52,953 nt of DNA from Blastococcus sp. KM273128 (GCF_021698975.1 NZ_SSXA01000045.1:1-52953), one strand, 5' to 3'. Positions 34,430 through 42,352 are shown, numbered from the stretch's first letter. A program made the numbers and translations. The notes: generated by a model not told the origin, from the letters alone.

Positions 34430-35740
34430 GTGACTGCAGCTGGTACCGAACTGACCCTGCGGCACCCGATCGAACGGTTCACGCTGGACAACGGCCTGCG
34501 GGTGGTCCTCGCCCCCGACCGCAGCGTGCCGGTGGTGGCGGTGAGCGTCTACTACGACGTCGGGATGCGCAACGAACCCGAGGGGCGCACCGGCTTCGCG
34601 CACCTCTTCGAGCACATGATGTTCCAGGGGTCGGCGAACGTCGCGAAGATGGAGCACGCCCGGCTGGTGCAGGCCGCGGGCGGCACGTTCAACGGCTCCA
34701 CGCACCAGGACTACACGAACTACTTCCAGGCGCTGCCCGCCGAGGCGCTGGAGCGCGCCCTCTTCCTCGAGGCCGACCGCATGGCCGCGCCGGCGATCAC
34801 CGAGGAGAACCTCCGCAACCAGATCGACGTGGTCAAGGAGGAGATCCGGGTCAACGTGCTCAACCGGCCCTACGGCGCCTTCCCCTGGCTGCAGCTGCCG
34901 CAGGTCGCCTTCGACACGTTCGCCAACACCCACGACGGCTACGGGTCCTTCGTCGACCTGGAGTCCTCGACGGTGGCCGACGCGACCGACTTCTTCGACA
35001 AGTACTACGCGCCGGGCAACGCCGTGCTGTGCATCGGCGGCGACCTCGACGTCGGGGCCACCGAGGAGCTGGTCCGCCGCTGGTTCGGCCCGATCCCCGG
35101 CCGGCACGTCCCGCCGCTCCCGTACACCGGCGAGCCCTCGCCGACCACCGTCCGCTCCGCCGTCGTCGAGGACCGGCTGGCCCCGGCGCCGGCGCTCGCC
35201 CTCGGCTGGCGGGTGCCCGATCCGGTCGGCGACCTCGACACCTACCTGGGCAGCGTGCTGCTGGCCGAGCTGCTGAGCGAGGGCGACGCCTCCCGCCTGG
35301 AGAGCCGGCTGGTCCACGGCGACCGGATCGCGATCGCCCAGAGCAGCTACGTGGGCCTGTTCGGGGACCCCTTCGACGTCCGCGACGCCACCCTGCTCAC
35401 CACCCAGGTGCACCACCCGGCCGCGGTGCCGGCCGAGCGCGTCATGGCCGCCGTCCACGAGGAGGTGGGCCGCATCGCCACCGAGGGCGTCGGCGCCGAG
35501 GAGCTGCGCCGGGTGCAGGCGCGCATCGAGGCGCAGCTGCTGCAGCAGGCCGACTCGGTGCTCGGCCGCACGCTGGCCTTCGCCGCAGCCGAGCTGGTCC
35601 ACGGCCGCGCCGAGCTCGCCGGTGAGCTGGCAGCCCGGCTGGCCGCCGTGACCCCGGAGGCGGTGCAGGCCGCCGCCCGGGGGCTGGACCCGGGCACCGC
35701 CGCGGTGCTGGAGCTGCGACCGGCAGGAGGTGCCCGATGA
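34430..35740 (+). CDS. M16-family zinc peptidase, catalytic subunit
   Basis: A 436-aa M16 peptidase with the inverted zinc motif H-x-x-E-H in HLFEHMMFQGSANV (about residue 60) and the distal Glu in the EENLRNQIDVVKEE helix. One half of the usual clam-shell is present, so it must dimerise. The next gene encodes a second M16 half without the zinc motif, and the two overlap by 4 nt: a bacterial two-subunit M16 system resembling mitochondrial processing peptidase. No signal peptide is seen, so action is probably cytoplasmic. Confidence 0.9.
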   Translation: MTAAGTELTLRHPIERFTLDNGLRVVLAPDRSVPVVAVSVYYDVGMRNEPEGRTGFAHLFEHMMFQGSANVAKMEHARLVQAAGGTFNGSTHQDYTNYFQALPAEALERALFLEADRMAAPAITEENLRNQIDVVKEEIRVNVLNRPYGAFPWLQLPQVAFDTFANTHDGYGSFVDLESSTVADATDFFDKYYAPGNAVLCIGGDLDVGATEELVRRWFGPIPGRHVPPLPYTGEPSPTTVRSAVVEDRLAPAPALALGWRVPDPVGDLDTYLGSVLLAELLSEGDASRLESRLVHGDRIAIAQSSYVGLFGDPFDVRDATLLTTQVHHPAAVPAERVMAAVHEEVGRIATEGVGAEELRRVQARIEAQLLQQADSVLGRTLAFAAAELVHGRAELAGELAARLAAVTPEAVQAAARGLDPGTAAVLELRPAGGAR

Positions 35741-37089
35741 CCGCCGCCCTGATCCCCCCGCTGGGCGAGCCCCGGCCCCAGCCGGCCCCGGAGGCCGTCG
35801 AGACGACGCTGCCCAACGGGCTGCGCGTGGTCGTGGTGCCCCGGCCCGGTGTGCCCCTGGTCGAACTGCGCCTGCGGGTGCCGTTCGCGGCGGCCAGCGC
35901 CCGCAACGCCGGCGTGCACGCCGCGCGCGGCGCCGTCCTCTCCGGTGCGGTGCTGCTGGGCACGCAGCGGCACGACCAGGCCGAGGTCGCCCAGCTGCTG
36001 CAGGGCCACGGCGCCGAGCTGTCGGTGAGCACCGACGCCGACCGGCTGGTCTTCGGCACCACCCTGCTCCCCGGCGGGCTCGCCCCGGTGCTGGAGCTCC
36101 TCGCCGAGCTGCTGACCGACGCCGCCTACCCGGCCGGCCGCGTCGACGGCGAGCGCGACCGGCTCGCCGAGCGCATCGCGATCGCCCGCACGCAGCCCGG
36201 CACGATCGCCCGCTCCGCGCTGGCCGCCCGCCGGTACGGCGCCCACCCGTACGCCATCCAGCTGCCCGACGCCGACCTCGTGGCCGCCGTGCGCGCCCCT
36301 GCGCTGCGCCGGCTGCACCGGGAGCGGGTGCTCCCCGCGGGCAGCATCCTCGTGCTCGTCGGCGACCTGGACCCGGCGGCGGCCACCGCGACGGCCGCCG
36401 CCGCGCTCGAGGTCTGGAGCGGCAGCGGCACGGCGGTGCAGGCCCCGCCGGTCACCGAGCAGCCGGCGCAGGGCATCGAGCTGGTGCACCGGCCCGGCGC
36501 GGTGCAGTCCAACCTGCGCCTCGGTGGCCCGGCACCCGCACGCACCGACCCCGACCTCCCGGCGGCGCGGCTCGCCGCCATGGTCTACGGCGGGTACTTC
36601 TCCTCGCGGCTGGTCGAGAACATCCGGGAGCGGCGCGGCTACAGCTACAGCCCGCGCAGCGCGATCGACCACCAGCGCGCGGCGTCGTCCTTCCTCGTCG
36701 AGGCCGACGTCGCCACCGAGGTCACCGGCCCGGCGCTGCTGGAGACGCTCTACGAGCTGGGCCGCATGGCGCTGACCCCGGTCACCGAGGCCGAGCTGGA
36801 CGCCGCCCGCCGGTACATCCTCGGCAGCATGGCGCTGAGCACCTCCACCCACGCCGGCCTGGCCAGCACGCTGTCGGCGCTGCTCGGCGTGGGGTTGCCG
36901 GCCGACTGGCTGAGCAGCCACCAGCGCGACCTCACCCAGGTCACCGTGGAGCAGGTGCAGGCCGCGGCCGCCCGCTACCTGGCGCCCGAGGCACTCACCG
37001 CCGTGGTCGTGGGCGACGCCGACCGGGTGGCCGCCGAGCTCGGCACCCTGGCGCCGGTCACCGTCACCGGGGGCGGCGGGCAGGAGTGA
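35737..37089 (+). CDS. M16-family peptidase, non-catalytic subunit
   Basis: A 450-aa M16-fold protein. Where HxxEH should be the sequence reads NAGVHAARGAVLSG, so zinc cannot bind normally. It retains the R/Y substrate-binding motif of the partner subunit (RERRGYSYSPRSA), the standard division of labour in M16B heterodimers. ATGA overlap with the catalytic gene and GTGA overlap with nudC show a tightly coupled operon. Confidence 0.9.
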   Translation: MTAALIPPLGEPRPQPAPEAVETTLPNGLRVVVVPRPGVPLVELRLRVPFAAASARNAGVHAARGAVLSGAVLLGTQRHDQAEVAQLLQGHGAELSVSTDADRLVFGTTLLPGGLAPVLELLAELLTDAAYPAGRVDGERDRLAERIAIARTQPGTIARSALAARRYGAHPYAIQLPDADLVAAVRAPALRRLHRERVLPAGSILVLVGDLDPAAATATAAAALEVWSGSGTAVQAPPVTEQPAQGIELVHRPGAVQSNLRLGGPAPARTDPDLPAARLAAMVYGGYFSSRLVENIRERRGYSYSPRSAIDHQRAASSFLVEADVATEVTGPALLETLYELGRMALTPVTEAELDAARRYILGSMALSTSTHAGLASTLSALLGVGLPADWLSSHQRDLTQVTVEQVQAAAARYLAPEALTAVVVGDADRVAAELGTLAPVTVTGGGGQE

Positions 37090-37985
37090 CCACCGGCCCC
37101 GGCCCCGGCGACGACGGTCCGCTGCTGTCGCGCTCGGGGCACGATCGGGCGCACCTCGCCCGGACGCTGACCGATCCCGCCGGCGGCCGGCCGGTGCGGG
37201 TGCTCACGGTCGACGCCGCCCGCGCCGTGCCGGTCGAGGAGGGGCCCGCGGGACCCCGCCTGGTCTGGGACGAGCGGCCGGCCCTCCCCGCGGGCGCGGT
37301 GTTCCTCGGGGAGGCCGGGGGGGTGCCGTACGCGGCGGTGCGCGGGGAACGGGCGCTCACCGTCAACGGCCGGCCGGTCGACCGGTGGGCCGGGCTGCGC
37401 GAGGTCGGCGCGGACCTGGACGACCTGGACGCCGGTCTGCTGGCCCAGGCCGTCGGCATCCTCGAGTGGCACGAGCGCAACCGGTTCAGCCCGCTCACCG
37501 GCGTGGCGACGACGGTCGAGCGGGCCGGCTGGTCGCAGCGCGACCCCAGCACCGGCACCGAGTTCTTCCCGCGGGTCGACCCCGCGGTGATCATGCTGGT
37601 CCACGACGGCGGCGACCGCGTGGTGCTCGGCCGCCAGGCGACGTGGCCCCCGGGGCGGTTCTCCATCCTGGCCGGCTTCGTCGAGCCGGGGGAGTCCGCC
37701 GAGGCGGCGGTGGCCCGGGAGGTCGAGGAGGAGGTCGGGCTGCGCGTCACCGACATCCGCTACGTCGCCAGCCAGCCCTGGCCCTTCCCGCAGTCGCTCA
37801 TGCTCGGGTTCGTCGCCCGGGCCGACGGCGACCAGCCGCTGCGCCTCGACCCGCACGAGATCGAGGAGGCGCGCTGGTTCACCCGCGAGGAACTGCGCAG
37901 CCGCGACGGTCAGCTGGCGGTGCCGCCGTCCATCTCGATCGCGAGGCACATCCTCGACCGCTGGTTGAACGACGAGCTCAGCTGA
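37086..37985 (+). CDS. nudC: NudC-type NAD(H)/NAD-RNA pyrophosphatase lacking zinc cysteines
   Basis: A 299-aa NudC. The Nudix box lies at about 196-220 (GFVEPGESAEAAVAREVEEE) and is followed by SQPWPFPQS, the signature that makes NudC specific for NAD(H) and NAD-capped RNA. The usual four-cysteine zinc ribbon between the N-terminal and Nudix domains is gone: the segment at 133-160 reads RFSPLTGV and SQRDPSTGTEFFPR with no cysteine. Start GTG overlaps the M16 stop (GTGA). Its stop lies in an 8-bp palindrome shared with the convergent gene. Confidence 0.9.
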   Translation: MTTGPGPGDDGPLLSRSGHDRAHLARTLTDPAGGRPVRVLTVDAARAVPVEEGPAGPRLVWDERPALPAGAVFLGEAGGVPYAAVRGERALTVNGRPVDRWAGLREVGADLDDLDAGLLAQAVGILEWHERNRFSPLTGVATTVERAGWSQRDPSTGTEFFPRVDPAVIMLVHDGGDRVVLGRQATWPPGRFSILAGFVEPGESAEAAVAREVEEEVGLRVTDIRYVASQPWPFPQSLMLGFVARADGDQPLRLDPHEIEEARWFTREELRSRDGQLAVPPSISIARHILDRWLNDELS

Positions 37986-38628
37986 ACCTCCCCTGCAGCA
38001 CCAGCGCGGGGCGGTCGGGGTGGTCGGCCAGCACGACCGCGTCGGCGAGCGACACCGGGTCGACCTCCTCGTCGTACCGGTCGAACGCCGGCAGCTCCCA
38101 GGCCTGCTCCGGCGGCGTGCGGCGGGCCCGCGCGGCCGGCGCCATCCGCAGGTGCACGACGACGTCGAACGCCAGCCCGACCCCCTGCAGCAGCGATCCG
38201 GGCACGAGGAGCACGCCGTCGGCCGGTGCGGCCCGGCGGGGCAGCCGGGCCGAGCGGTCCCGCGCCAGGTCCCACAGCGCCGGGAGGTACTCCCCGGACC
38301 CGTCCGGTCCGACCGCGCCCAGCACCTCGCGGGTGAGCGCACCGGCGTCCAGCCAGTCGGTGTAGCGGGCGTCGGGATCGGTGCGGCCGTGCTCCAGCCG
38401 CAGCGACGCCGGCCGGTAGAACCCCACGGCGGGGACGACGACGGCGGCGCGCCCCAGCATCGGCAGCCGGCCGGCGACCGCGTCCGCCAGCGCACCGGGG
38501 TCCGCCGCGTCGGGTCCGTCGACGGCCACCCGCAGGGCGGTGGCGCCGGGCTCCGGGGAGACGTCGGCCAGCAGCGCGGCCAGGCGGTCGGCGAGGGCGC
38601 CGGGGGAGAGCGGCTCCGGACGGGTCAG
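37978..38628 (-). CDS. Uridine-kinase-like protein with degenerate P-loop, probable CTG start
   Basis: A 216-aa protein of an actinobacterial 'uridine kinase' family. LRVAVDGPDAADPGALADAV occupies the Walker A position but has no GK[ST]; RPASLRLEHGRTDPDA, LLVPGSLLQGVGL and ARRTPPEQAW follow as in relatives, so the fold is kept. Kinase activity is doubtful. The first ATG/GTG in frame (38529) would cut off the conserved N-terminal helix LADRLAALLADV. CTG at 38628 overlaps the upstream TGA as CTGA, copying the 4-nt coupling seen elsewhere, and gives a complete N-terminus. Confidence 0.75.
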   Translation of the reverse strand: MTRPEPLSPGALADRLAALLADVSPEPGATALRVAVDGPDAADPGALADAVAGRLPMLGRAAVVVPAVGFYRPASLRLEHGRTDPDARYTDWLDAGALTREVLGAVGPDGSGEYLPALWDLARDRSARLPRRAAPADGVLLVPGSLLQGVGLAFDVVVHLRMAPAARARRTPPEQAWELPAFDRYDEEVDPVSLADAVVLADHPDRPALVLQGRFS

Positions 38629-39260
38629 GAGCGGCCGTCCGCGGTGGCGACGACGCCGCTGCGCACCGGCTCGGCCCGCGGCGCGGGCGGTGCCGTGGCC
38701 GCCGGGCCGGGAGCGGAGGCGGGTGGCGCGACGTCGGGCGCCAGGCTCCCGAGCACCTCGCGGGCCAGCTCCACCACGGGCCGGCCCTGCGTGCGGGCAT
38801 CGCGGCGCAGCCCCTCGAACGCCGTCCGCGGGCTCGTGCCCTGCCGCTCGGCGAGCACCCCGATGGCCCGCTCGGTGGAGACCCGGGCGGCCAGCGCGTG
38901 CTCCAGCTGGGCCACGGTGCGCTCCAGCGCGGCGATGCGCGCGTCCACCGGGTCGGTGTCGTCCGGGGTGGCCCCGGGGCCGCGCGCGGAGCGCCGCGCG
39001 GACCGGTCCGGCTCCGGCAGCCCGCCCAGCTCGTCGGCCACGAGGTCGGCCAGGGTCATGCCCTCGACGACGTCCTCGACGGGCTCGCCGCCGGCCGGGC
39101 CGCCGGGCAGGGGGACGACCACCCAGCCGCGCACGGTCCGGGTCAGCGCCACCCGCGGCCGCTCCCCGGTCCCCGGGCAGGCCGCGAGCTCGGATCGGGT
39201 CGGCGCGTCGAGGGACACGCGCCCCTCGGGCGGCCTCGGACCGGGGACCACGGCGATCAC
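38625..39260 (-). CDS. ANTAR-domain RNA-binding regulator
   Basis: A 211-aa protein. The middle to C-terminal part is an ANTAR domain: a coiled coil (VDARIAALERTVAQLEHALA) followed by RVSTERAIGVLAERQGTSPR and AFEGLRRDARTQGRPVVELA. ANTAR proteins bind paired hexanucleotide-loop hairpins in nascent RNA and prevent termination. No GAF, PAS or receiver domain precedes it; the N-terminal 110 residues contain an acidic stretch of unknown role. GTG start overlaps the mrx1 stop (GTGA), so it is made together with mycoredoxin. Confidence 0.8.
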   Translation of the reverse strand: MIAVVPGPRPPEGRVSLDAPTRSELAACPGTGERPRVALTRTVRGWVVVPLPGGPAGGEPVEDVVEGMTLADLVADELGGLPEPDRSARRSARGPGATPDDTDPVDARIAALERTVAQLEHALAARVSTERAIGVLAERQGTSPRTAFEGLRRDARTQGRPVVELAREVLGSLAPDVAPPASAPGPAATAPPAPRAEPVRSGVVATADGRS

Positions 39261-39523
39261 GCCTCCGGGATGTGTGCCAGCTGGGCCTTCACCGCGTCGA
39301 TGCTGGGGTTGGTCAGCGCGGTGCCGTCGGGGAAGACCAGCGTGGGGACGGTGCGGTTGCCCCCGTTGGCCTGCATGACCAGGTCCGCCGCCTGCGCGTC
39401 GGTCTCGATGTCGACCTCGGCGAACGCGATGCCCTCGCGCTGCATCAGCTTCTTGAGCCGCACGCAGTACCCGCACCACGTGGTGGTGTACATGGTGACG
39501 GCGGCGCCGGGGGTCGTGGTCAT
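39257..39523 (-). CDS. mrx1: Mycoredoxin (glutaredoxin-like) Mrx1
   Basis: An 88-aa glutaredoxin-fold protein with the active site WCGYC (Cys17 and Cys20), the cis-Pro TVPTLVF and GTALTNPS. Mycoredoxin-1 uses mycothiol to reduce mixed disulfides in actinobacteria. Its position next to divergent uvrD2 is the same as I recall in M. tuberculosis (Rv3198A). The first gene of an overlapping three-gene operon; the promoter is a SigR/SigH-type candidate at 39619-39594. Confidence 0.92.
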   Translation of the reverse strand: MTTTPGAAVTMYTTTWCGYCVRLKKLMQREGIAFAEVDIETDAQAADLVMQANGGNRTVPTLVFPDGTALTNPSIDAVKAQLAHIPEA

Positions 39524-39593
39524 CGCGGGGAGTCTCCCTGTTCGTGCCTGGTCGGTCCAGCCCCGGGACGGGGTGGCGTGCTGCGTGGATGCC

Positions 39594-39619
39594 AACGTGG
39601 CGCCCCTGGGGATGCTTCC
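39594..39619 (-). promoter_or_regulatory. SigR/SigH-type ECF promoter of the mrx1 operon
   Basis: On the minus strand GGAAG (39619-39615), exactly 18 nt, then GTT (39596-39594). One base differs from the SigR consensus GGAAT-N18-GTT. It lies about 70 nt upstream of the mrx1 ATG. Confidence 0.6.
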
Positions 39620-39710
39620 CGCCGTCCGTCGGTGCCGGCTGGGAGGATCGTCCGGGGAGCCGACGGCTCCCCGGAAGGTCCGGGACGACGAACGGGGAGG
39701 GACGCCGGCG

Positions 39711-41705
39711 ATGGCGCACGCGGACGCGGAGGCCGTGCTCGACGGGCTGGACGACGAGCAGCGCGCGGCCGCCCAGGCGGTGTCGGGGCCGGTCTGCATC
39801 CTGGCCGGTGCCGGCACCGGCAAGACCCGCACGATCACCCACCGCATCGCCTACGGCGTGCACACCGGCACCTACGTCCCCGAGCAGGTGCTGGCGGTGA
39901 CGTTCACCGCCCGGGCGGCCGGCGAGCTGCGCGCCCGCCTGGCCGCGCTCGACGTCGGCGGGGTGCAGGCGCGCACCTTCCACGCCGCCGCCATGCGCCA
40001 GCTGCGCTACTTCGCCCCCCGGGTGCTCGGCGGCCCGATGCCGGGGCTCATCGAGAACAAGCTGCGGGTGGTCGCCTCCGCGGCCACGCGGAACCGGCTG
40101 ACCACCGACCGCACCACCCTCCGCGACCTCGCCAGCGAGATCGAGTGGGCCAAGACCACGCTGGCCACGCCCGAGGACTACCCGGCCCGCGCGAAGGCCG
40201 CCGGCCGCGAGGCCCCCTTCGAGCCGGCCGCGGTCGCCGCCGTCTACGCCAGCTACGAGCAGGCCAAGCAGCGCGACGGCGCCCTGGACTTCGAGGACCT
40301 CCTGCTGGTCACCGCCTTCGCGCTCGAGGAGCACCCGGACGTCGCCCGGCAGGTGCGCGCCCAGTACCGGCACTTCGTCGTCGACGAGTACCAGGACGTC
40401 AACCCGCTGCAGCAGCGGCTGCTCGACGCCTGGCTGGGCGGGCGCGCGGAGGTCTGCGTCGTCGGCGACCCGAACCAGACCATCTACTCCTTCACCGGCG
40501 CCGACCCGGACTACCTGCTCGGGTTCGCCGACCGCTACGCCGACGCGGCCGTGGTCAAGCTGGAGCGCGACTACCGCTCCACGCCGCAGGTGGTGGGGCT
40601 GGCCAACCGGCTGATCGGTCAGGCGCCGCCGCGCAAGGGGCTGCCGGGCCTGCGCCTGCTCGGCCAGCGCCCGCAGGGCCCCGAGCCCCGGTTCGCGGAG
40701 CACCCCGACGAGCCGGCGGAGGCTGCGGCGGTCGCGGCCCGCTGCAAGGCGCTCATCGACGACGGCACGCCCGCCGCCGAGATCGCGGTGCTGTTCCGCA
40801 TCAACGCGCAGTCGCAGGTGTACGAGTCGGCGCTGGCCGACGCCGGGGTGCCCTACGTGCTCAAGGGCGGGGAGCGCTTCTTCGAGCGGCCCGAGGTGCG
40901 CGAGGCGGTGCTGCTGCTGCGCGGTGCGGCCGCCGGCGGCAACGAGCCCGGCATGCTCGTGCCCGCGGTCCGCGACGTGCTGGCCTCCACCGGGTGGGTC
41001 GAGCACCGCCCGCCGGCCGGGGGCGCGGCGCGGGACCGCTGGCAGTCCCTCGCCGCGCTGGTCGACCTCGCCGTCGACCTGGTCGCGGAGAACCCCTCCC
41101 TGGACCTCGCCGGCTTCGTCACCCACCTCGCCGAGCGGGCCGACGCGCAGCACGCACCCACCGTCCAGGGCGTGACCCTGGCGTCGATGCACGCGGCCAA
41201 GGGCCTGGAGTGGGACGTCGTGTTCGTCGTCGGGCTCGTCGACGGCGTGCTGCCGATCGCCCAGTCCCTCAGCCGCCCCGACGCGGTCGAGGAGGAGCGC
41301 CGGCTGCTGTACGTGGCGGTCACCCGCGCCCGCGAGCAGCTGACCCTCTCGTGGTCGCTGGCGCGCAACCCGGGTGGCCGGCGGGCCCGCCCGCGCAGCC
41401 GCTTCCTCGACGGGCTCGCGCCGGGCTCCGGGCCGACGGCGCCACCACCGCGCCGCCCGGCCAAGCGGGCCAAGGTGGTCCTGGAGGGCGAGGCGGGGGA
41501 GCTGTTCGAGCGGCTCCGGGCCTGGCGCAGCCAGACGGCGCAGGACGCCTCGGTGCCCGCCTACGTCGTCTTCTCCGACGCCACGCTGCAGGCCATCGCC
41601 GAGAGCCGGCCGGCCAGCCTCCGGGAGCTGTCCGGGCTGCCCGGTATCGGGGCCCGCAAGCTCGAGCTCTACGGCGCCGACGTGCTGGCGACCGTCAGCG
41701 GCTGA
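39711..41705 (+). CDS. uvrD2: ATP-dependent DNA helicase UvrD2
   Basis: A 664-aa superfamily 1A helicase. GAGTGKTRTITHRIAYG is Walker A, LAVTFTARAAGELRARL follows, VVDEYQDVNPLQQ is Walker B and LASMHAAKGLEWDVVFV the later motor motif. A C-terminal HRDC domain (about 598-664: AWRSQTAQ...ELSGLPGIGARKLE) identifies UvrD2. The tetracysteine module that joins motor and HRDC in the mycobacterial enzyme is missing; a Pro/Arg/Lys-rich linker (about 563-597) replaces it. GGGGAGGG lies 10 nt before ATG 39711. Confidence 0.92.
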   Translation: MAHADAEAVLDGLDDEQRAAAQAVSGPVCILAGAGTGKTRTITHRIAYGVHTGTYVPEQVLAVTFTARAAGELRARLAALDVGGVQARTFHAAAMRQLRYFAPRVLGGPMPGLIENKLRVVASAATRNRLTTDRTTLRDLASEIEWAKTTLATPEDYPARAKAAGREAPFEPAAVAAVYASYEQAKQRDGALDFEDLLLVTAFALEEHPDVARQVRAQYRHFVVDEYQDVNPLQQRLLDAWLGGRAEVCVVGDPNQTIYSFTGADPDYLLGFADRYADAAVVKLERDYRSTPQVVGLANRLIGQAPPRKGLPGLRLLGQRPQGPEPRFAEHPDEPAEAAAVAARCKALIDDGTPAAEIAVLFRINAQSQVYESALADAGVPYVLKGGERFFERPEVREAVLLLRGAAAGGNEPGMLVPAVRDVLASTGWVEHRPPAGGAARDRWQSLAALVDLAVDLVAENPSLDLAGFVTHLAERADAQHAPTVQGVTLASMHAAKGLEWDVVFVVGLVDGVLPIAQSLSRPDAVEEERRLLYVAVTRAREQLTLSWSLARNPGGRRARPRSRFLDGLAPGSGPTAPPPRRPAKRAKVVLEGEAGELFERLRAWRSQTAQDASVPAYVVFSDATLQAIAESRPASLRELSGLPGIGARKLELYGADVLATVSG

Positions 41706-41784
41706 GCCGGTGAGGAGACCGTCGCCCACGGCGACGGCAGGCGGTTCCGAGACCGACCCGGGCACCCCCGCGGAGGAACCGCGG

Positions 41785-41822
41785 TTAATTCGATTGACCG
41801 TCCCGAGGGGCGGCCCTAGTGT
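41785..41822 (+). promoter_or_regulatory. WhiB7-type promoter of the whiB7 operon
   Basis: TTGACC (41794-41799), a 17-nt spacer and TAGTGT (41817-41822) make a near-consensus housekeeping promoter. TTAATT (41785-41790) lies exactly 3 bp upstream of the -35, the position known for the WhiB7 AT-hook contact. Transcription should start near 41829. Confidence 0.75.
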
Positions 41823-41901
41823 CCCGTTCCACACGCGCTGCACCCCCGCGGCGAGCCTGGCCGAGCGGCCGGGACGCGAGAGAGGAAGGAGGGGGTCCCC
41901 G

Positions 41902-42210
41902 ATGACGATCACCACGACGATCACGGCTGCCTCCGCCGACCTCCTCGGCCTGGGCGGCGTCGACGCGCGCACGGGTGGCCTGATCATGACCGGTCCCGCC
42001 GCCCAGCACGAGGGCACCGGTCTGTCCTCCGCCTGCCGCGGTGAGTGGACCTCCGTCCTCGGTGGGGACGCCGGCACCGACCGCGCCGCCGCCTTCGACC
42101 GGCGCCCCAAGTCGCTCCGCACCGTCGAGCGCCCCTTCGTGCCCACCTACCTGCCCCAGCACGACGGCACCACCCTCGGGATCCGTTCCCCCGGGAGACC
42201 GCTGAGCTAG
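41902..42210 (+). CDS. 102-aa leader ORF upstream of whiB7
   Basis: A 102-aa open frame with a strong AGGAAGGAGGG ribosome site, so it is almost certainly translated. The product (MTITTTITAASADLLGLGGV at the start, many Gly/Asp/Arg later) has no domain, signal or membrane segment I recognise. It lies in the whiB7 transcript between the promoter and a terminator-like hairpin. Its last ten codons contain the segment that can pair with that hairpin, so its main role may be to couple translation to whiB7 expression. A separate protein function cannot be excluded. Confidence 0.7.
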   Translation: MTITTTITAASADLLGLGGVDARTGGLIMTGPAAQHEGTGLSSACRGEWTSVLGGDAGTDRAAAFDRRPKSLRTVERPFVPTYLPQHDGTTLGIRSPGRPLS

Positions 42211-42264
42211 CCGCTCGCCGGTCCTCCTCGAGGCCGCGGAACCCGAACCCCGGGATCCGCGGCC
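42176..42264 (+). promoter_or_regulatory. Candidate transcription attenuator of whiB7
   Basis: A terminator-like stem pairs 42232-42245 with 42251-42264 (13 of 14 bp) around a 5-nt loop and is followed by a U-rich ATTTCTCT. Its left arm CGGAACCCGA (42237-42246) can alternatively pair with TCGGGATCCG (42176-42185) at the 3' end of the leader ORF, 9 of 10 bp. The two structures exclude each other, as in translation-dependent attenuation. No structure has been computed. Confidence 0.6.
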
Positions 42265-42352
42265 ATTTCTCTGCCCTCTCCGCGGCACCCGGCCCGACTT
42301 CGGTCGGCGGGCCACCGCCGGCCGTACACGACCAGTACGAGGAGGAGCGGCA

